Of a stretch of 64,000 bases of DNA, positions 26,363-34,948 are shown piece by piece. The translations under genes were made by a program, and so were the position numbers. How positions within the stretch are numbered: the first letter of the stretch is position 1; every line of letters begins with the position of its first letter. The notes under the pieces were generated by a model. The model was given only the letters and a program-made list of their open reading frames with translations, was not told the DNA's origin and searched no databases. Source of the DNA: Pelagibacteraceae bacterium AG-325-E23 (GTDB lineage Bacteria; Pseudomonadota; Alphaproteobacteria; Pelagibacterales; Pelagibacteraceae); NCBI GenBank assembly GCA_003282945.1, contig QBYG01000003.1:47444-111443 (forward strand), given 5' to 3'.

Positions 26363-27334
26363 TTATTTATTTTTTAAATTTGAATATAACCAAGGACAAT
26401 CAATTAACAATGGAGCTTGTTTACCTTGAGATGCAGTTTCAAGTCTTTTATTTCTAAATTTCATTCTCTCATCATCTGGTAAATAAAGTCTTTCATGTCC
26501 CCAAAAACTAGGCCCCTCGAATGTTTCAATGGGCTGCCATGTATCTGGATTGATAATCCTCCCACCCCATCCATTTTCAATAAAAAAACCAGATGGCGTA
26601 ATTGAATAAAATGAAGTCATATAATCATTGGTATGCCGTCCCATTGTATAAGCGATTGCATTATCCTTGTATTGTAATAAGTCATAACCTTGACCTACAT
26701 CGTCTAAGTTATTGTATTCAACCATAAAATGATGAAAACCAGTTCTACCTGAGCCAAATAAAGCTAAACTATGATGTCTGCCATTTACATGAAAAAAACA
26801 TAAAGATATTGGAGTATGACTATAATCACTTATCTTGAATCCCATTACATCTCTGTAAAATGGAATTAAATCATCAATATTTTTAACATGTACAACTGCA
26901 TGTCCCATCCCTAGTGCCCCAGTCTTAAATCCTGAAATTGGCCTACCTGGTTTAAAAGGATCTGTATCCAACATTGGCTTATACACGAGTTCAATACGAT
27001 TTCCTTGGGGGTCGTTAAAATATATTAAATCTTCAACAAAACGTTTGTCAGCAAAAGAAGTCTTTCCATGATTTACTACTATTTTATTTTTTTCTAATTT
27101 ATTTGCAAAAGTTTGAAGATCTTCCTTAGTATCAACCTCCCATCCTAAAAATCCTAATCCATCTCCTTTATCACCAGTTATTGTTAACCTTTGTTTTTGG
27201 TCATCCATTCTAAAAGATAGAATTTTTTTACCTCGATCTATTTGTTGCATACCAAGATATTTTTGAGAATAAATTGACCAATCCTCAAATTTATCTGAAT
27301 TAACTCCAATATAACTTAAAGCTTTTACTGCCAT
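26363..27334 (-). CDS. Type I extradiol (catechol) dioxygenase, BphC/VOC family
   Basis: Cleaves a catechol ring meta to the hydroxyls with Fe(II) and O2. The 323-residue two-domain VOC protein retains every active-site residue of BphC-type enzymes in the C-terminal domain: His145 in LGMGHAVV, His201 or His202 in GFHHFMVE and Glu253 in GFFIENGW as metal ligands; His187/His188 in NGRHHSLA, His234 and Asp237 in MGRHTNDYM as catalytic and binding residues. The N-terminal domain is the usual inactive duplicate. A strong stem-loop separates it from the TRAP binding-protein gene upstream. It precedes the hydroxylase gene, so the pair would hydroxylate and open an aromatic ring. Confidence 0.92.
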   Translation of the reverse strand: MAVKALSYIGVNSDKFEDWSIYSQKYLGMQQIDRGKKILSFRMDDQKQRLTITGDKGDGLGFLGWEVDTKEDLQTFANKLEKNKIVVNHGKTSFADKRFVEDLIYFNDPQGNRIELVYKPMLDTDPFKPGRPISGFKTGALGMGHAVVHVKNIDDLIPFYRDVMGFKISDYSHTPISLCFFHVNGRHHSLALFGSGRTGFHHFMVEYNNLDDVGQGYDLLQYKDNAIAYTMGRHTNDYMTSFYSITPSGFFIENGWGGRIINPDTWQPIETFEGPSFWGHERLYLPDDERMKFRNKRLETASQGKQAPLLIDCPWLYSNLKNK

Positions 27335-27359
27335 TTTATTATTATACTTAATTTTGAAA

Positions 27360-27385
27360 GAGCCCGCTATGAAATTAGCGGGCTC
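27360..27385 (-). promoter_or_regulatory. Intercistronic stem-loop after TRAP binding-protein gene
   Basis: GAGCCCGCTA (27360-27369) and TAGCGGGCTC (27376-27385) form a perfect 10-bp GC-rich stem with a 6-base loop. It lies 12 bases after the binding-protein stop (27397) and 26 bases before the dioxygenase start. Only a short T-run (TTTC) follows on the minus strand, so it may be a leaky terminator or a stabiliser of the upstream message. Confidence 0.8.
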
Positions 27386-27396
27386 GAATTTAACTA

Positions 27397-28410
27397 TTAA
27401 CCGTCTATTTTAGAAATTACTTCTCTTGCTCTTTTTAATACAGCATCTCCATCAAGGCCTTTGCCCTTCATTTCTGCTAGCCAGTCAGATTCGATTGGAG
27501 CCAATATTTTTTTGTATTCAGCTAACACTGAATCTGATGCAACAGTTATCTCGTGTCCTGGAGTATTTTCTACTTGAACTCTCATCTTAGCATTCTGAGT
27601 ATCGATTAAATTAGATGCCCAGTCGCCAAACCATTGACCAGAATGTTTATCAACACATCCTTTTGCTGATGAAGAAAGACCATTATATTTCCCTTCATTC
27701 ATTATTAATCCAAATGTAGCATTAGTAATGTTAACTTCTGTATGATATTTAGTAACATCAAATAATCTAAATGAACCAATTGCTGTGTATGGGAAAGGTG
27801 TACCATCTATAACACCTTTATTTAAGGCTTCTGAAGTTCCTGGTGCTGGTACTTTAACCCCAGTTGCTCCTAAAGTCTTAAGAATTGTTCCAGCTATTTT
27901 GCTTGGAACTCTCATTTTTTTTCCTTTAAAGTCTGCAGGCTTAACAACTTTTGTATCCTTCATATGGATTTGGTATCCTGGATTCGAATGAAGTCCTATT
28001 AGTTTAATTCCTGCCATTTCTTTATCTAGGTAACCTTCTTCAAAAAGAGTATTTAGAGCTCTAGATCCAGCTTTTGAAGTTTTAGTTAAGAATGGTAGCT
28101 CTACAACTGAACTTAAAGGAAATTGACCACCAATATATCCAAGAACTGTCCAAGATATATCTGCAACTCCTGAAGTTACTATATCGTATTGTTTGGGAGG
28201 ACTTCCTAATACTCCTCCTGCATACATTTTTACATTTAAAGCACCATTTGAACACATGTTAACCTTATCTGCCCAAGCAGCTAAAATCTTACTTGCTATA
28301 AATGCTTTTGGTGGCTCAAACGTTGCTAACTTTAATTCTGTAGCTGATGCCGTACTAATAATGCTTAAGGAAAAAATTCCTATAACAAAACCAATTATTT
28401 TTTTTTTCAT
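27397..28410 (-). CDS. TRAP transporter solute-binding protein (DctP family)
   Basis: A 337-residue periplasmic protein with a Sec signal peptide ending near TASA|TELKL. DctP features are clear: LNVKMYAGGVLGSPPKQYDIV, DVSWTVLGYIGGQFPLSSVVELPF-like lobe 1 sequence, ADFKGKKMRVPSKIAGTILKTL with the carboxylate-binding Arg and APGTSEALNKGVIDGTPFP. It belongs with the divergent small and large permeases at 29380-31181, from which the FAH-family gene separates it. In this setting a phenolic acid or aromatic-derived acid is a plausible ligand; that is inference. Confidence 0.93.
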   Translation of the reverse strand: MKKKIIGFVIGIFSLSIISTASATELKLATFEPPKAFIASKILAAWADKVNMCSNGALNVKMYAGGVLGSPPKQYDIVTSGVADISWTVLGYIGGQFPLSSVVELPFLTKTSKAGSRALNTLFEEGYLDKEMAGIKLIGLHSNPGYQIHMKDTKVVKPADFKGKKMRVPSKIAGTILKTLGATGVKVPAPGTSEALNKGVIDGTPFPYTAIGSFRLFDVTKYHTEVNITNATFGLIMNEGKYNGLSSSAKGCVDKHSGQWFGDWASNLIDTQNAKMRVQVENTPGHEITVASDSVLAEYKKILAPIESDWLAEMKGKGLDGDAVLKRAREVISKIDG

Positions 28411-28460
28411 GTTAATCCCCTCTTATAATTAAATAATTATCAGAAAGTTTAACTTGAAAA

Positions 28461-29312
28461 TTAGATTATTTCATCCTTAATTGTATTAGATAAAGTGCCA
28501 ATTTCTGTGATTTCTATTTCAACATTATCTCCCGGCTTCATAAATATTGGAGGATTTCTTTTAAACCCTACCCCTCCAGGCGTACCAGTGACTAGTACAT
28601 CACCAGCTCTCCATGCCATTGCTTTGGAGACATACGAAATTAAAATTGGAATATCAAATATAAGTTGACTTAATTTAGCGTTTTGCATTACTTCACCATT
28701 TAATCTGGTTTCAATTGTTAGATTTTTATAATCAGTAATGTCTTCAGCTAAAACCATGTGTGGACCAAAACTTCCTGTTTTTTCAAAGTTTTTACCCATT
28801 CCAAATTGTCTAGTGTGTCTCTGCCACTCTCTTACAGTACTCTCATTATAACATGAAAAACCAATTATATATTTTAAAGCATCCTCAGGCTTTATATGTT
28901 TGCCGCCTTCGCCCATAATTACTGCCATCTCACCTTCAAAATCTAAACTTTGTGAAACAACAGGTCTTTGAATTGGTTGTAGGTGTGCAGTTTGACTTTC
29001 TGGAAATCGATGAAAAATTACTGGATTCTCTTCAACTGTTCTGTTGGTTTCTTTAACATGTTCACTATAATTTAAACCAACACAAATAATTTTTCCAGGA
29101 TTTGGAATTAATGGTAAATATTCAATATCTGAGTTATTAATGTTGCCTGGATTGTTTGTTGCATAAGATTTCGCTTCTTCAATTCCTTGATTTGAAATTA
29201 AATCTTTAAGTGTATTTGAATTTGATACTTTTCCAGTTAGATCTGTAATTTTATTATTATTTATAATACCGAACTTGTTTTGATCATTATGTTTAAAAGA
29301 AATAAATTTCAT
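28461..29312 (-). CDS. Fumarylacetoacetate hydrolase family protein
   Basis: A 283-residue protein of the FAH fold. It has ICVGLNYSEHVKETNR with the conserved GLNY segment, ENPVIFHRFPESQT, and LDFEGEMAVIMGEGGKHI supplying the metal-binding Glu residues, then the GFSCYNESTVREWQ and MGKNFEKTGSFGPHMV segments, and TGTPGGVGFKRNPPIFMKPGD. These are the diagnostic FAH motifs for an Mg2+/Mn2+ hydrolase or decarboxylase. In extradiol pathways members cleave or decarboxylate the ring-opened product, which suits its place upstream of the TRAP and dioxygenase genes. It leads the minus-strand operon. Confidence 0.92.
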   Translation of the reverse strand: MKFISFKHNDQNKFGIINNNKITDLTGKVSNSNTLKDLISNQGIEEAKSYATNNPGNINNSDIEYLPLIPNPGKIICVGLNYSEHVKETNRTVEENPVIFHRFPESQTAHLQPIQRPVVSQSLDFEGEMAVIMGEGGKHIKPEDALKYIIGFSCYNESTVREWQRHTRQFGMGKNFEKTGSFGPHMVLAEDITDYKNLTIETRLNGEVMQNAKLSQLIFDIPILISYVSKAMAWRAGDVLVTGTPGGVGFKRNPPIFMKPGDNVEIEITEIGTLSNTIKDEII

Positions 29313-29379
29313 GATTAATACTTTCTATTTTTGAGACTACTTATATGTTAATGTTTAAATAATTTGAAGCAACATTTTT

Positions 29380-29871
29380 ATGATTTCTAAAGTCAGTAAA
29401 GTTTTTGATTATTCGGCGATAGCTTCAGGTATTGTTTTGTTTTTATTAGCTGTAATAACTTTTTGTGACGTATTTGGAAGACGATTTTTAAATTCACCAG
29501 TTACAGGTACAATTGAGTTGGTTGAAATAGGAATGGCATTAGTAGCTTTCCTTGCAATGCCAAGAGCATTTTATTTAAATGCTAATGTTTCAGCAGATTT
29601 TATAAATAATTTAAATTTAGGTATATTTAAAACTTACTTAGTAATTCTAAAATTTGTTTTAATGATATCGATTATGTCTTTAATGGCATATTCAACTACT
29701 TTGACTTCTTATAAATTTATGAACAACCAAAGAGTAACGCTTGATTTAGAACTATATTTTTATCCATTTTATTTCATATGCTCTATTGGAATGTGGTTAA
29801 GTGTTTTTGCAATAATAATATGGTTTATTAAAACTGTTTTTAAAAGTAACTCAAAAGAAGAGGAATTATAA
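29380..29871 (+). CDS. TRAP transporter small permease (DctQ family)
   Basis: A 163-residue membrane protein with four helices. It has a DctQ-like first pair, FCDVFGRRFLNSPVTGTIELVEIGMALVAFLAMPRAFYLNANVSADFI, where RRFL and E-V-E are typical, and a final helix ending IIWFIKTVF. It pairs with the large permease encoded next, sharing one base. It is divergent from the FAH-family gene with 67 bases between, so the TRAP membrane part and its binding protein are on opposite strands, perhaps under one regulated divergent promoter. Confidence 0.88.
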   Translation: MISKVSKVFDYSAIASGIVLFLLAVITFCDVFGRRFLNSPVTGTIELVEIGMALVAFLAMPRAFYLNANVSADFINNLNLGIFKTYLVILKFVLMISIMSLMAYSTTLTSYKFMNNQRVTLDLELYFYPFYFICSIGMWLSVFAIIIWFIKTVFKSNSKEEEL

Positions 29872-31181
29872 TGGGTTTAGAGGCTGTAATTAATGGAGGA
29901 TTATCTTTCGCTGCTGTATTAATTTTGATGGTATTAAATGTACCAATAGGAATTGCAATGTTGGCAGTGGGTTTTGCGGGGTTTGCAATGATATCAGGAT
30001 TTGACCCTGCAATATTTGTTTTGGGTACTGCTCCATTTGATGCTGTTTCAAAATATACATTATCAGTGTTACCACTATTTGTTTTAATGGGGAACCTTGC
30101 CAATAGCTCAAATTTATCAAGAAATTTGTACGATGCAGCTTATGCAATAGTGGGTCATTACAAAGGTGGTTTAGCGATGTCTACAGTTGGAGCATGTGCA
30201 GGATTTGGAATGATTTGTGGATCTTCAATAGCAACAGCTGCAACAATGTCTCAAATGGCGGGCCCTGAAATGAGAAGACATGGTTATAGCGATGCTCTTA
30301 TAAGTGGTTCAATTGCTTCTGGAGGAACGCTTGGAATAATAATTCCACCAAGTGTAATTTTAGTAATATATGCATATTTAACTGAACAATCAGTTCAAGA
30401 ACTTTTTTTTGCTGCACTCGTACCAGGAATAATAGCAGTGGTACTCTATATGATTGCAATTAGAGTTTATCTTTTAATTTATCCCTCACAAGGTGGGTAT
30501 GGAGCTAAGATGCCATTAAAGGAGAGAATTTCAGCTATCTCAAAAGTTTTTCCAATATTTTTAATATTTACAATTATGATGGGTGGACTTTATTTAGGTT
30601 TCTTCACTGCTACAGAGAGTGCGGCAGTAGGAGTAATATTAGTTTTAGTTTTTATTTTTTTTAGAGGACAATTAAAATTAAGTCTGTTGAAAGATGCTGT
30701 GTGGACAACTATTAAAACTGTTGGTTCATTATATTTAATTGTAATTGGAGCAAGTATATTTAATTACCTTATAACTGTTACTCAATTACCTTTTGCTGTA
30801 GTTGATTTTATAAATTATTTAGAACTTACTCCTTTAGGAATAATTTTAGTAATTTGTGCAATATATTTAGTGCTTGGTACTGTAATGGATTCTTTAGCAA
30901 TGTTATTTTTAACTATTCCAGTATTTTATCCTGTAATTGTTGATGCTGGAATTGATCCTGTATGGTTTGGAATATTTGCGGTAATAGTAGTCGAATTTGG
31001 ATTAATTTCTCCGCCTGTTGGCATGAATTTATTTGTTATTAAAGGTGTTATGCAGAAAACTCCTCTTCAAACTATATGGTTTGGAACTCTTCCTTTCTTA
31101 ATGACGGATGTAATTAGGCTTGCTTTAATTATAGCTTTTCCAGCAATATGTTTATATTTACCTAGTCTGATGGCTCCATAA
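29871..31181 (+). CDS. TRAP transporter large permease (DctM family)
   Basis: A 436-residue polytopic protein of the DctM family, the Na+-coupled translocation subunit. Signature segments are SVLPLFVLMGNLANSS, AATMSQMAGPEMRRHGYSDALISGSIASGGTLGIIIPPSVI and VVEFGLISPPVGMNLFVIKG. Its start shares one base with the small permease stop. Together with the divergent binding protein it forms a complete system next to ring-cleavage genes. Its end overlaps the convergent 114-residue membrane-protein gene by 20 bases. Confidence 0.94.
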   Translation: MGLEAVINGGLSFAAVLILMVLNVPIGIAMLAVGFAGFAMISGFDPAIFVLGTAPFDAVSKYTLSVLPLFVLMGNLANSSNLSRNLYDAAYAIVGHYKGGLAMSTVGACAGFGMICGSSIATAATMSQMAGPEMRRHGYSDALISGSIASGGTLGIIIPPSVILVIYAYLTEQSVQELFFAALVPGIIAVVLYMIAIRVYLLIYPSQGGYGAKMPLKERISAISKVFPIFLIFTIMMGGLYLGFFTATESAAVGVILVLVFIFFRGQLKLSLLKDAVWTTIKTVGSLYLIVIGASIFNYLITVTQLPFAVVDFINYLELTPLGIILVICAIYLVLGTVMDSLAMLFLTIPVFYPVIVDAGIDPVWFGIFAVIVVEFGLISPPVGMNLFVIKGVMQKTPLQTIWFGTLPFLMTDVIRLALIIAFPAICLYLPSLMAP

Positions 31182-31506
31182 TCTGATTGAAATTTTTAAA
31201 ATAATTAAAATAAATTAATCCAAAAACAGCACCAACTAGGATTAAAATATATTGATAGAATTTTAAAAGAACAAATACCACAGGAAGCTCTTTGCCAGGA
31301 TTTTGAGCAATAAAATTTTCAGTTCCGTCTTTATATAAATCTATCGGCCCAAAAGTTGCGTACAGACCATAAATAAAAATATAAATGCATGGAATTATTG
31401 CAATTAATAATAAAATTTTATTTTTTCTTATTAATTTTATTAGATTTGCAGAAACTCCAACTGTTACTAAACCGATTAAAGATAATATTAATGGATTCAT
31501 TACCAT
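31162..31506 (-). CDS. Unrecognised small membrane protein at the end of the mtn operon
   Basis: I do not recognise this 114-residue protein. It has three hydrophobic segments (about residues 5-25, 31-53 and 78-102), with a periplasmic-type loop ATFGPIDLYKDGTENFIAQNPGKELP between the last two. The ATG at 31506 lies inside the end of the sulfatase gene (overlap of seven bases); an alternative ATG two codons later is also possible. The overlap implies coupled translation with the sulfatase, mtnA, PhyH and mtnP genes. Confidence 0.6.
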   Translation of the reverse strand: MVMNPLILSLIGLVTVGVSANLIKLIRKNKILLLIAIIPCIYIFIYGLYATFGPIDLYKDGTENFIAQNPGKELPVVFVLLKFYQYILILVGAVFGLIYFNYFKNFNQIMEPSD

Positions 31507-33083
31507 ACTCCTATCATAATACCGTCGTCTTTAGTATAGTCTCTTTCTTTCAAAACAAACTCATCTGTTGCTGCAACTCTATTTTTTCTATTAGTAATTC
31601 TTTTAAGCAGAATATCTTTCATTTCCTCAATAATTTTTGAATGGTCAAGAGATTGGCCTAGATCATTAAATTCATCCGGGTCATTTTTTAAGTCAAACAA
31701 TTGTGGAGGAAAACCTTTATAATAAATATACTTCCAATTATTATTTCTAATCATATAAGCTCTAGCGTCTGATGCTCCAATATTAAGAATTTTTCTTGCT
31801 TCGTTAAATGAGTAATCTATTTCACTAAATACACTTTCTTTCCAATTAGGAACTTTATTTCCTCTAATTATTGGTAACAATGATTGTCCTTCAAGGCGAT
31901 GCTTGCTTATATTGCTATCTACAGAGTCTAAAAAAGTAGGTAGTAAGTCTATAGCCTCTACAAATCTTTTTTCTCTTACTCCCCTATTATTATCTGACAA
32001 ATTACTTGGATCATAAATTATCATTGGAACTTTAACAATTTGTTCATGAAAAAGCTCTTTTTCTCCTAGCCAATGATCGCCCTGATAGTCGCCATGATCT
32101 GATGTAAAAACTATCATTGTATTATTCATATAATTTTTTTCTTCAAGAAAATTAAATAGTCTCCCAAGATTATCATCTATTTGTTTTATCAATCCCATAT
32201 ATCCTGAAAGAACAGTGTTTCTCACTTCTTCTCTTGAAAAAGTCTTTGAAATATTATTTTCCATGAAAGCTTTGTAGACTGGATGATCTATTTCTTTTTC
32301 AGTATTACTTCGATGAACTGGGTAAAATTGATTTGAGGAATACATATTATGATAAGGGGCAGGAGCAATGTATGGCCAATGAGGTTTAATATATGATAAA
32401 TGTAAAAACCAAGGCTTCTCTCCACTTTCTTGGATAAATTCCATTGATCTATTTGTCATAAATGCAGTTTCAGAATGTTCTTCTTTAATTCTTGCAGGTT
32501 TATTTGAATTTCTTAACCTCCATCCACTCAAAATATTTCCACTTTCATCCTCTGATGAATTTGCCCAACTATCCCAAGGATTATCACCCTCATATCCAAG
32601 TTTGTTTAACCAGTCATTGTAAGATAGTTTTTTAGTTGAATTTTTAATATGGTTATTAGGATGAAGTCCATCATCTCTCTCATAAGGATCAAATCCTGGT
32701 TCACTAACTGTCAGACCTATTTCTGTATCTTTTGAAATTCCAAGTCTATTCATTCCATCTATATCGGGTCTCATATGTGTTTTGCCAACAACTCCAGTCC
32801 TAATTCCAGATTGTCTCAAATAATCTCCAATAGTTAACTCACCGATTGGTAAAGGTATTTGGTTCCAAGTTGATCCATGGCTAAATACTGTTCTTCCAGT
32901 ATAATAGGATGCTCTTGATGGGCCACAAACAGGAGCTTGAACATAAGCTGACTCAAATATAACTCCTTTTTTTGCTAAACCGTCTATGTGAGGTGTTTTA
33001 AGGTGCGGATGACCATAACAAGAAAGATAATCAAATCTTAGTTGATCAGCCATTATAAATAAAATATTTTTAACTTTATTCAT
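31500..33083 (-). CDS. Sulfatase-family hydrolase with Cys-type formylglycine motif
   Basis: A 527-residue alkaline-phosphatase-fold hydrolase. The N-terminus NILFIMADQLRFDYLSCYG carries a first metal ligand (Asp13), and APVCGPSRASYYTGR is the CxPSR sulfatase motif, Cys53 being the residue converted to formylglycine. The second metal site appears as FTSDHGDYQGDHWLGEKELFHEQ. There is no signal peptide, so it is probably cytoplasmic. Members hydrolyse sulfate esters or phosphonate monoesters; the substrate is unknown. The Cys needs a maturase (formylglycine-generating enzyme or radical-SAM enzyme), not seen here. Its start overlaps the mtnA stop by one base. Confidence 0.88.
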   Translation of the reverse strand: MNKVKNILFIMADQLRFDYLSCYGHPHLKTPHIDGLAKKGVIFESAYVQAPVCGPSRASYYTGRTVFSHGSTWNQIPLPIGELTIGDYLRQSGIRTGVVGKTHMRPDIDGMNRLGISKDTEIGLTVSEPGFDPYERDDGLHPNNHIKNSTKKLSYNDWLNKLGYEGDNPWDSWANSSEDESGNILSGWRLRNSNKPARIKEEHSETAFMTNRSMEFIQESGEKPWFLHLSYIKPHWPYIAPAPYHNMYSSNQFYPVHRSNTEKEIDHPVYKAFMENNISKTFSREEVRNTVLSGYMGLIKQIDDNLGRLFNFLEEKNYMNNTMIVFTSDHGDYQGDHWLGEKELFHEQIVKVPMIIYDPSNLSDNNRGVREKRFVEAIDLLPTFLDSVDSNISKHRLEGQSLLPIIRGNKVPNWKESVFSEIDYSFNEARKILNIGASDARAYMIRNNNWKYIYYKGFPPQLFDLKNDPDEFNDLGQSLDHSKIIEEMKDILLKRITNRKNRVAATDEFVLKERDYTKDDGIMIGVW

Positions 33084-34156
33084 TATCTATTAAACATTTG
33101 TTTTAAACCGACAGCTGATGCCTGGCATATACCTTTCTCTGTAATTAAACCTGTTACATATTTTGCTGGAGTTATGTCAAACGCTAAATTCATCGATTTA
33201 CTGTTTTCAGGATAAATTAAAACTTTCTTTATATTATTTTTTTCGTCTTTTCCTTCTATATAGGATAGTTCCTCAGAATTTCTTTCTTCAATAGGTATCT
33301 TATTATAATCTTTAGTTTCCCAATCAATTGTGGAGCTTGGTAAAGCCACATAAAAAGGCACATTATTATCATGTGCTGCTAATGCTTTCAAATATGTACC
33401 AATTTTATTGCATACATCGCCAGTTGATAGAGTTCTATCTGTTCCAACAATACACATATCAACTTCTCCTCTTTGCATTAAAATACCACCAGTATTATCT
33501 GTAATAATTGTATTTGGTATACCCTCTTCGTTTAATTCAAATGAAGTTAGATTTGCCCCTTGATTTCTTGGTCTTGTTTCATCGACCCATACATGAATTG
33601 GTATTCCTTTTTTATGTGCTTGATAAATTGGTGAGGTTGCTGTCCCCCAATCTATAGTTGCTAACCACCCTGCATTACAGTGAGTTAAGATATTTACAGT
33701 TTTATTATTTTTATTATAAATTTCTTCAATTATTTTTAGTCCATTAAATCCTATATTCTCACAAAATTTTACGTCCTCATCACATATTAATTTTGCTTCT
33801 TTTAATGCTACATCCAATAATTCATCAGGCTTCACAAATGATAATTTATTATTCATTCTATGAACTGCCCATTGCAAGTTTATAGCTGTAGGTCTTGTAT
33901 TAACTAATTCTTCTGAACTTTTTTTAATAAAATCTAAATTTTTATTTTCTTGTATTGCCAATACTATTCCATAAGCAGCAGCTCCACCAATAAGAGGTGC
34001 ACCTCTTACCGCCATAGTTTTTATTGCTTTTAATGCATCTTTTATTGTCTTTAAATCTTTAATAATAAAATGATGTGGAAGTTTGGTTTGATCAATTATT
34101 TTTACTACATTATTTTCATACCAAATTGTTCTATATTTTTTTCCATTTATTCTCAT
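33083..34156 (-). CDS. mtnA: S-methyl-5-thioribose-1-phosphate isomerase
   Basis: Isomerises 5-methylthioribose 1-phosphate to 5-methylthioribulose 1-phosphate in MTA salvage. The 357-residue protein has RGAPLIGGAAAYG (51-63), the catalytic Cys160 in ILTHCNAGWLAT and the catalytic Asp240 in IVGTDRTLSTGDVCNKIGTY, both at the residue numbers known for the family. The end segment ITPAKYVTGLITEKGI is also typical. The start is one base from the PhyH stop, and the sulfatase start overlaps its own stop, so translation is coupled along the operon. MtnP, which supplies its substrate, is two genes upstream. Confidence 0.95.
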   Translation of the reverse strand: MRINGKKYRTIWYENNVVKIIDQTKLPHHFIIKDLKTIKDALKAIKTMAVRGAPLIGGAAAYGIVLAIQENKNLDFIKKSSEELVNTRPTAINLQWAVHRMNNKLSFVKPDELLDVALKEAKLICDEDVKFCENIGFNGLKIIEEIYNKNNKTVNILTHCNAGWLATIDWGTATSPIYQAHKKGIPIHVWVDETRPRNQGANLTSFELNEEGIPNTIITDNTGGILMQRGEVDMCIVGTDRTLSTGDVCNKIGTYLKALAAHDNNVPFYVALPSSTIDWETKDYNKIPIEERNSEELSYIEGKDEKNNIKKVLIYPENSKSMNLAFDITPAKYVTGLITEKGICQASAVGLKQMFNR

Positions 34157-34948
34157 TTAATTACTCCAAACCACAGGAAACCAGTCTTTTCTCATTTTAT
34201 CTCCTGGTTTTAAATCTATTCCAGCAAAAGGTGGGGAAGTTTCTCCTTTTCTATCAATGTATCTTACATCGTCTCCAATAAATCTTGCAGAAAAAGCTTT
34301 GCGACTTTTTTTGTCACTATTTCCTGAAGATGAATGTAAGGCTTTAAAATTAAATAATATTGCATCTCCCATATCCATCTCTGTACTAAAAATATTATTT
34401 TTATCTATATTTGGAATGTCCATAAAACTCTTGTTATTTTTATACCAAAACGTGTCATTTGACCATTTAGTAGGTCTTACTAACATTGGTAACTTGTGGG
34501 ATCCTTTTAAAACTTTTAGAGAGTTATCTTTTGATACACTATCTAATGGTATCCAGAAACTTCCTGTATCATTTCCGTCTACGCAATAATATGGAAGATC
34601 TTGATGCCATGGAGTTTCTTTTTTTGTGCCAGGTTCCTTTAAAAAAATGTGCTCATGGAATACCTGAATTTTATTAGATTGAGTTGATTGAGCAACAATT
34701 TCTGCAGCTGGTGAATTAAAAATAAAATCTTTAAATTCATCTATTCTTTGCCAATTACAATAGTCCTCAAAAAATCTTCCTCCATGTTGTTTTGAAACAT
34801 TTTCTCTTCCATGTGAACTTGGTTTATTTAATACTTTTAGAAATCCCTTACTAAGTTTTTCAATCCAAGGCAAAAAAACTTTTTTGATTAAAATTACGCC
34901 GTCTTTTTTATAATCTAAAATTTGCTTATCAGTTAATTTTAAAGTCAC
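34157..34948 (-). CDS. Phytanoyl-CoA dioxygenase (PhyH) family 2-oxoglutarate/Fe(II) oxygenase
   Basis: A 263-residue double-stranded beta-helix oxygenase. The metal triad is visible: His and Asp in PWHQDLPYYC, and the distal His in FNFKALHSSSGN, followed by an Arg in KAFSARFIGDD that would bind 2-oxoglutarate. HEHIFLKEPGTKKETPWHQD is a characteristic PhyH segment. It starts with GTG at 34948 overlapping the mtnP stop (GTGA), and its stop is one base from the mtnA start. Being translated between two MTA-salvage enzymes makes a role with a methylthio or other small organosulfur or fatty acyl substrate possible, but the family is broad and the substrate cannot be told. Confidence 0.88.
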   Translation of the reverse strand: MTLKLTDKQILDYKKDGVILIKKVFLPWIEKLSKGFLKVLNKPSSHGRENVSKQHGGRFFEDYCNWQRIDEFKDFIFNSPAAEIVAQSTQSNKIQVFHEHIFLKEPGTKKETPWHQDLPYYCVDGNDTGSFWIPLDSVSKDNSLKVLKGSHKLPMLVRPTKWSNDTFWYKNNKSFMDIPNIDKNNIFSTEMDMGDAILFNFKALHSSSGNSDKKSRKAFSARFIGDDVRYIDRKGETSPPFAGIDLKPGDKMRKDWFPVVWSN

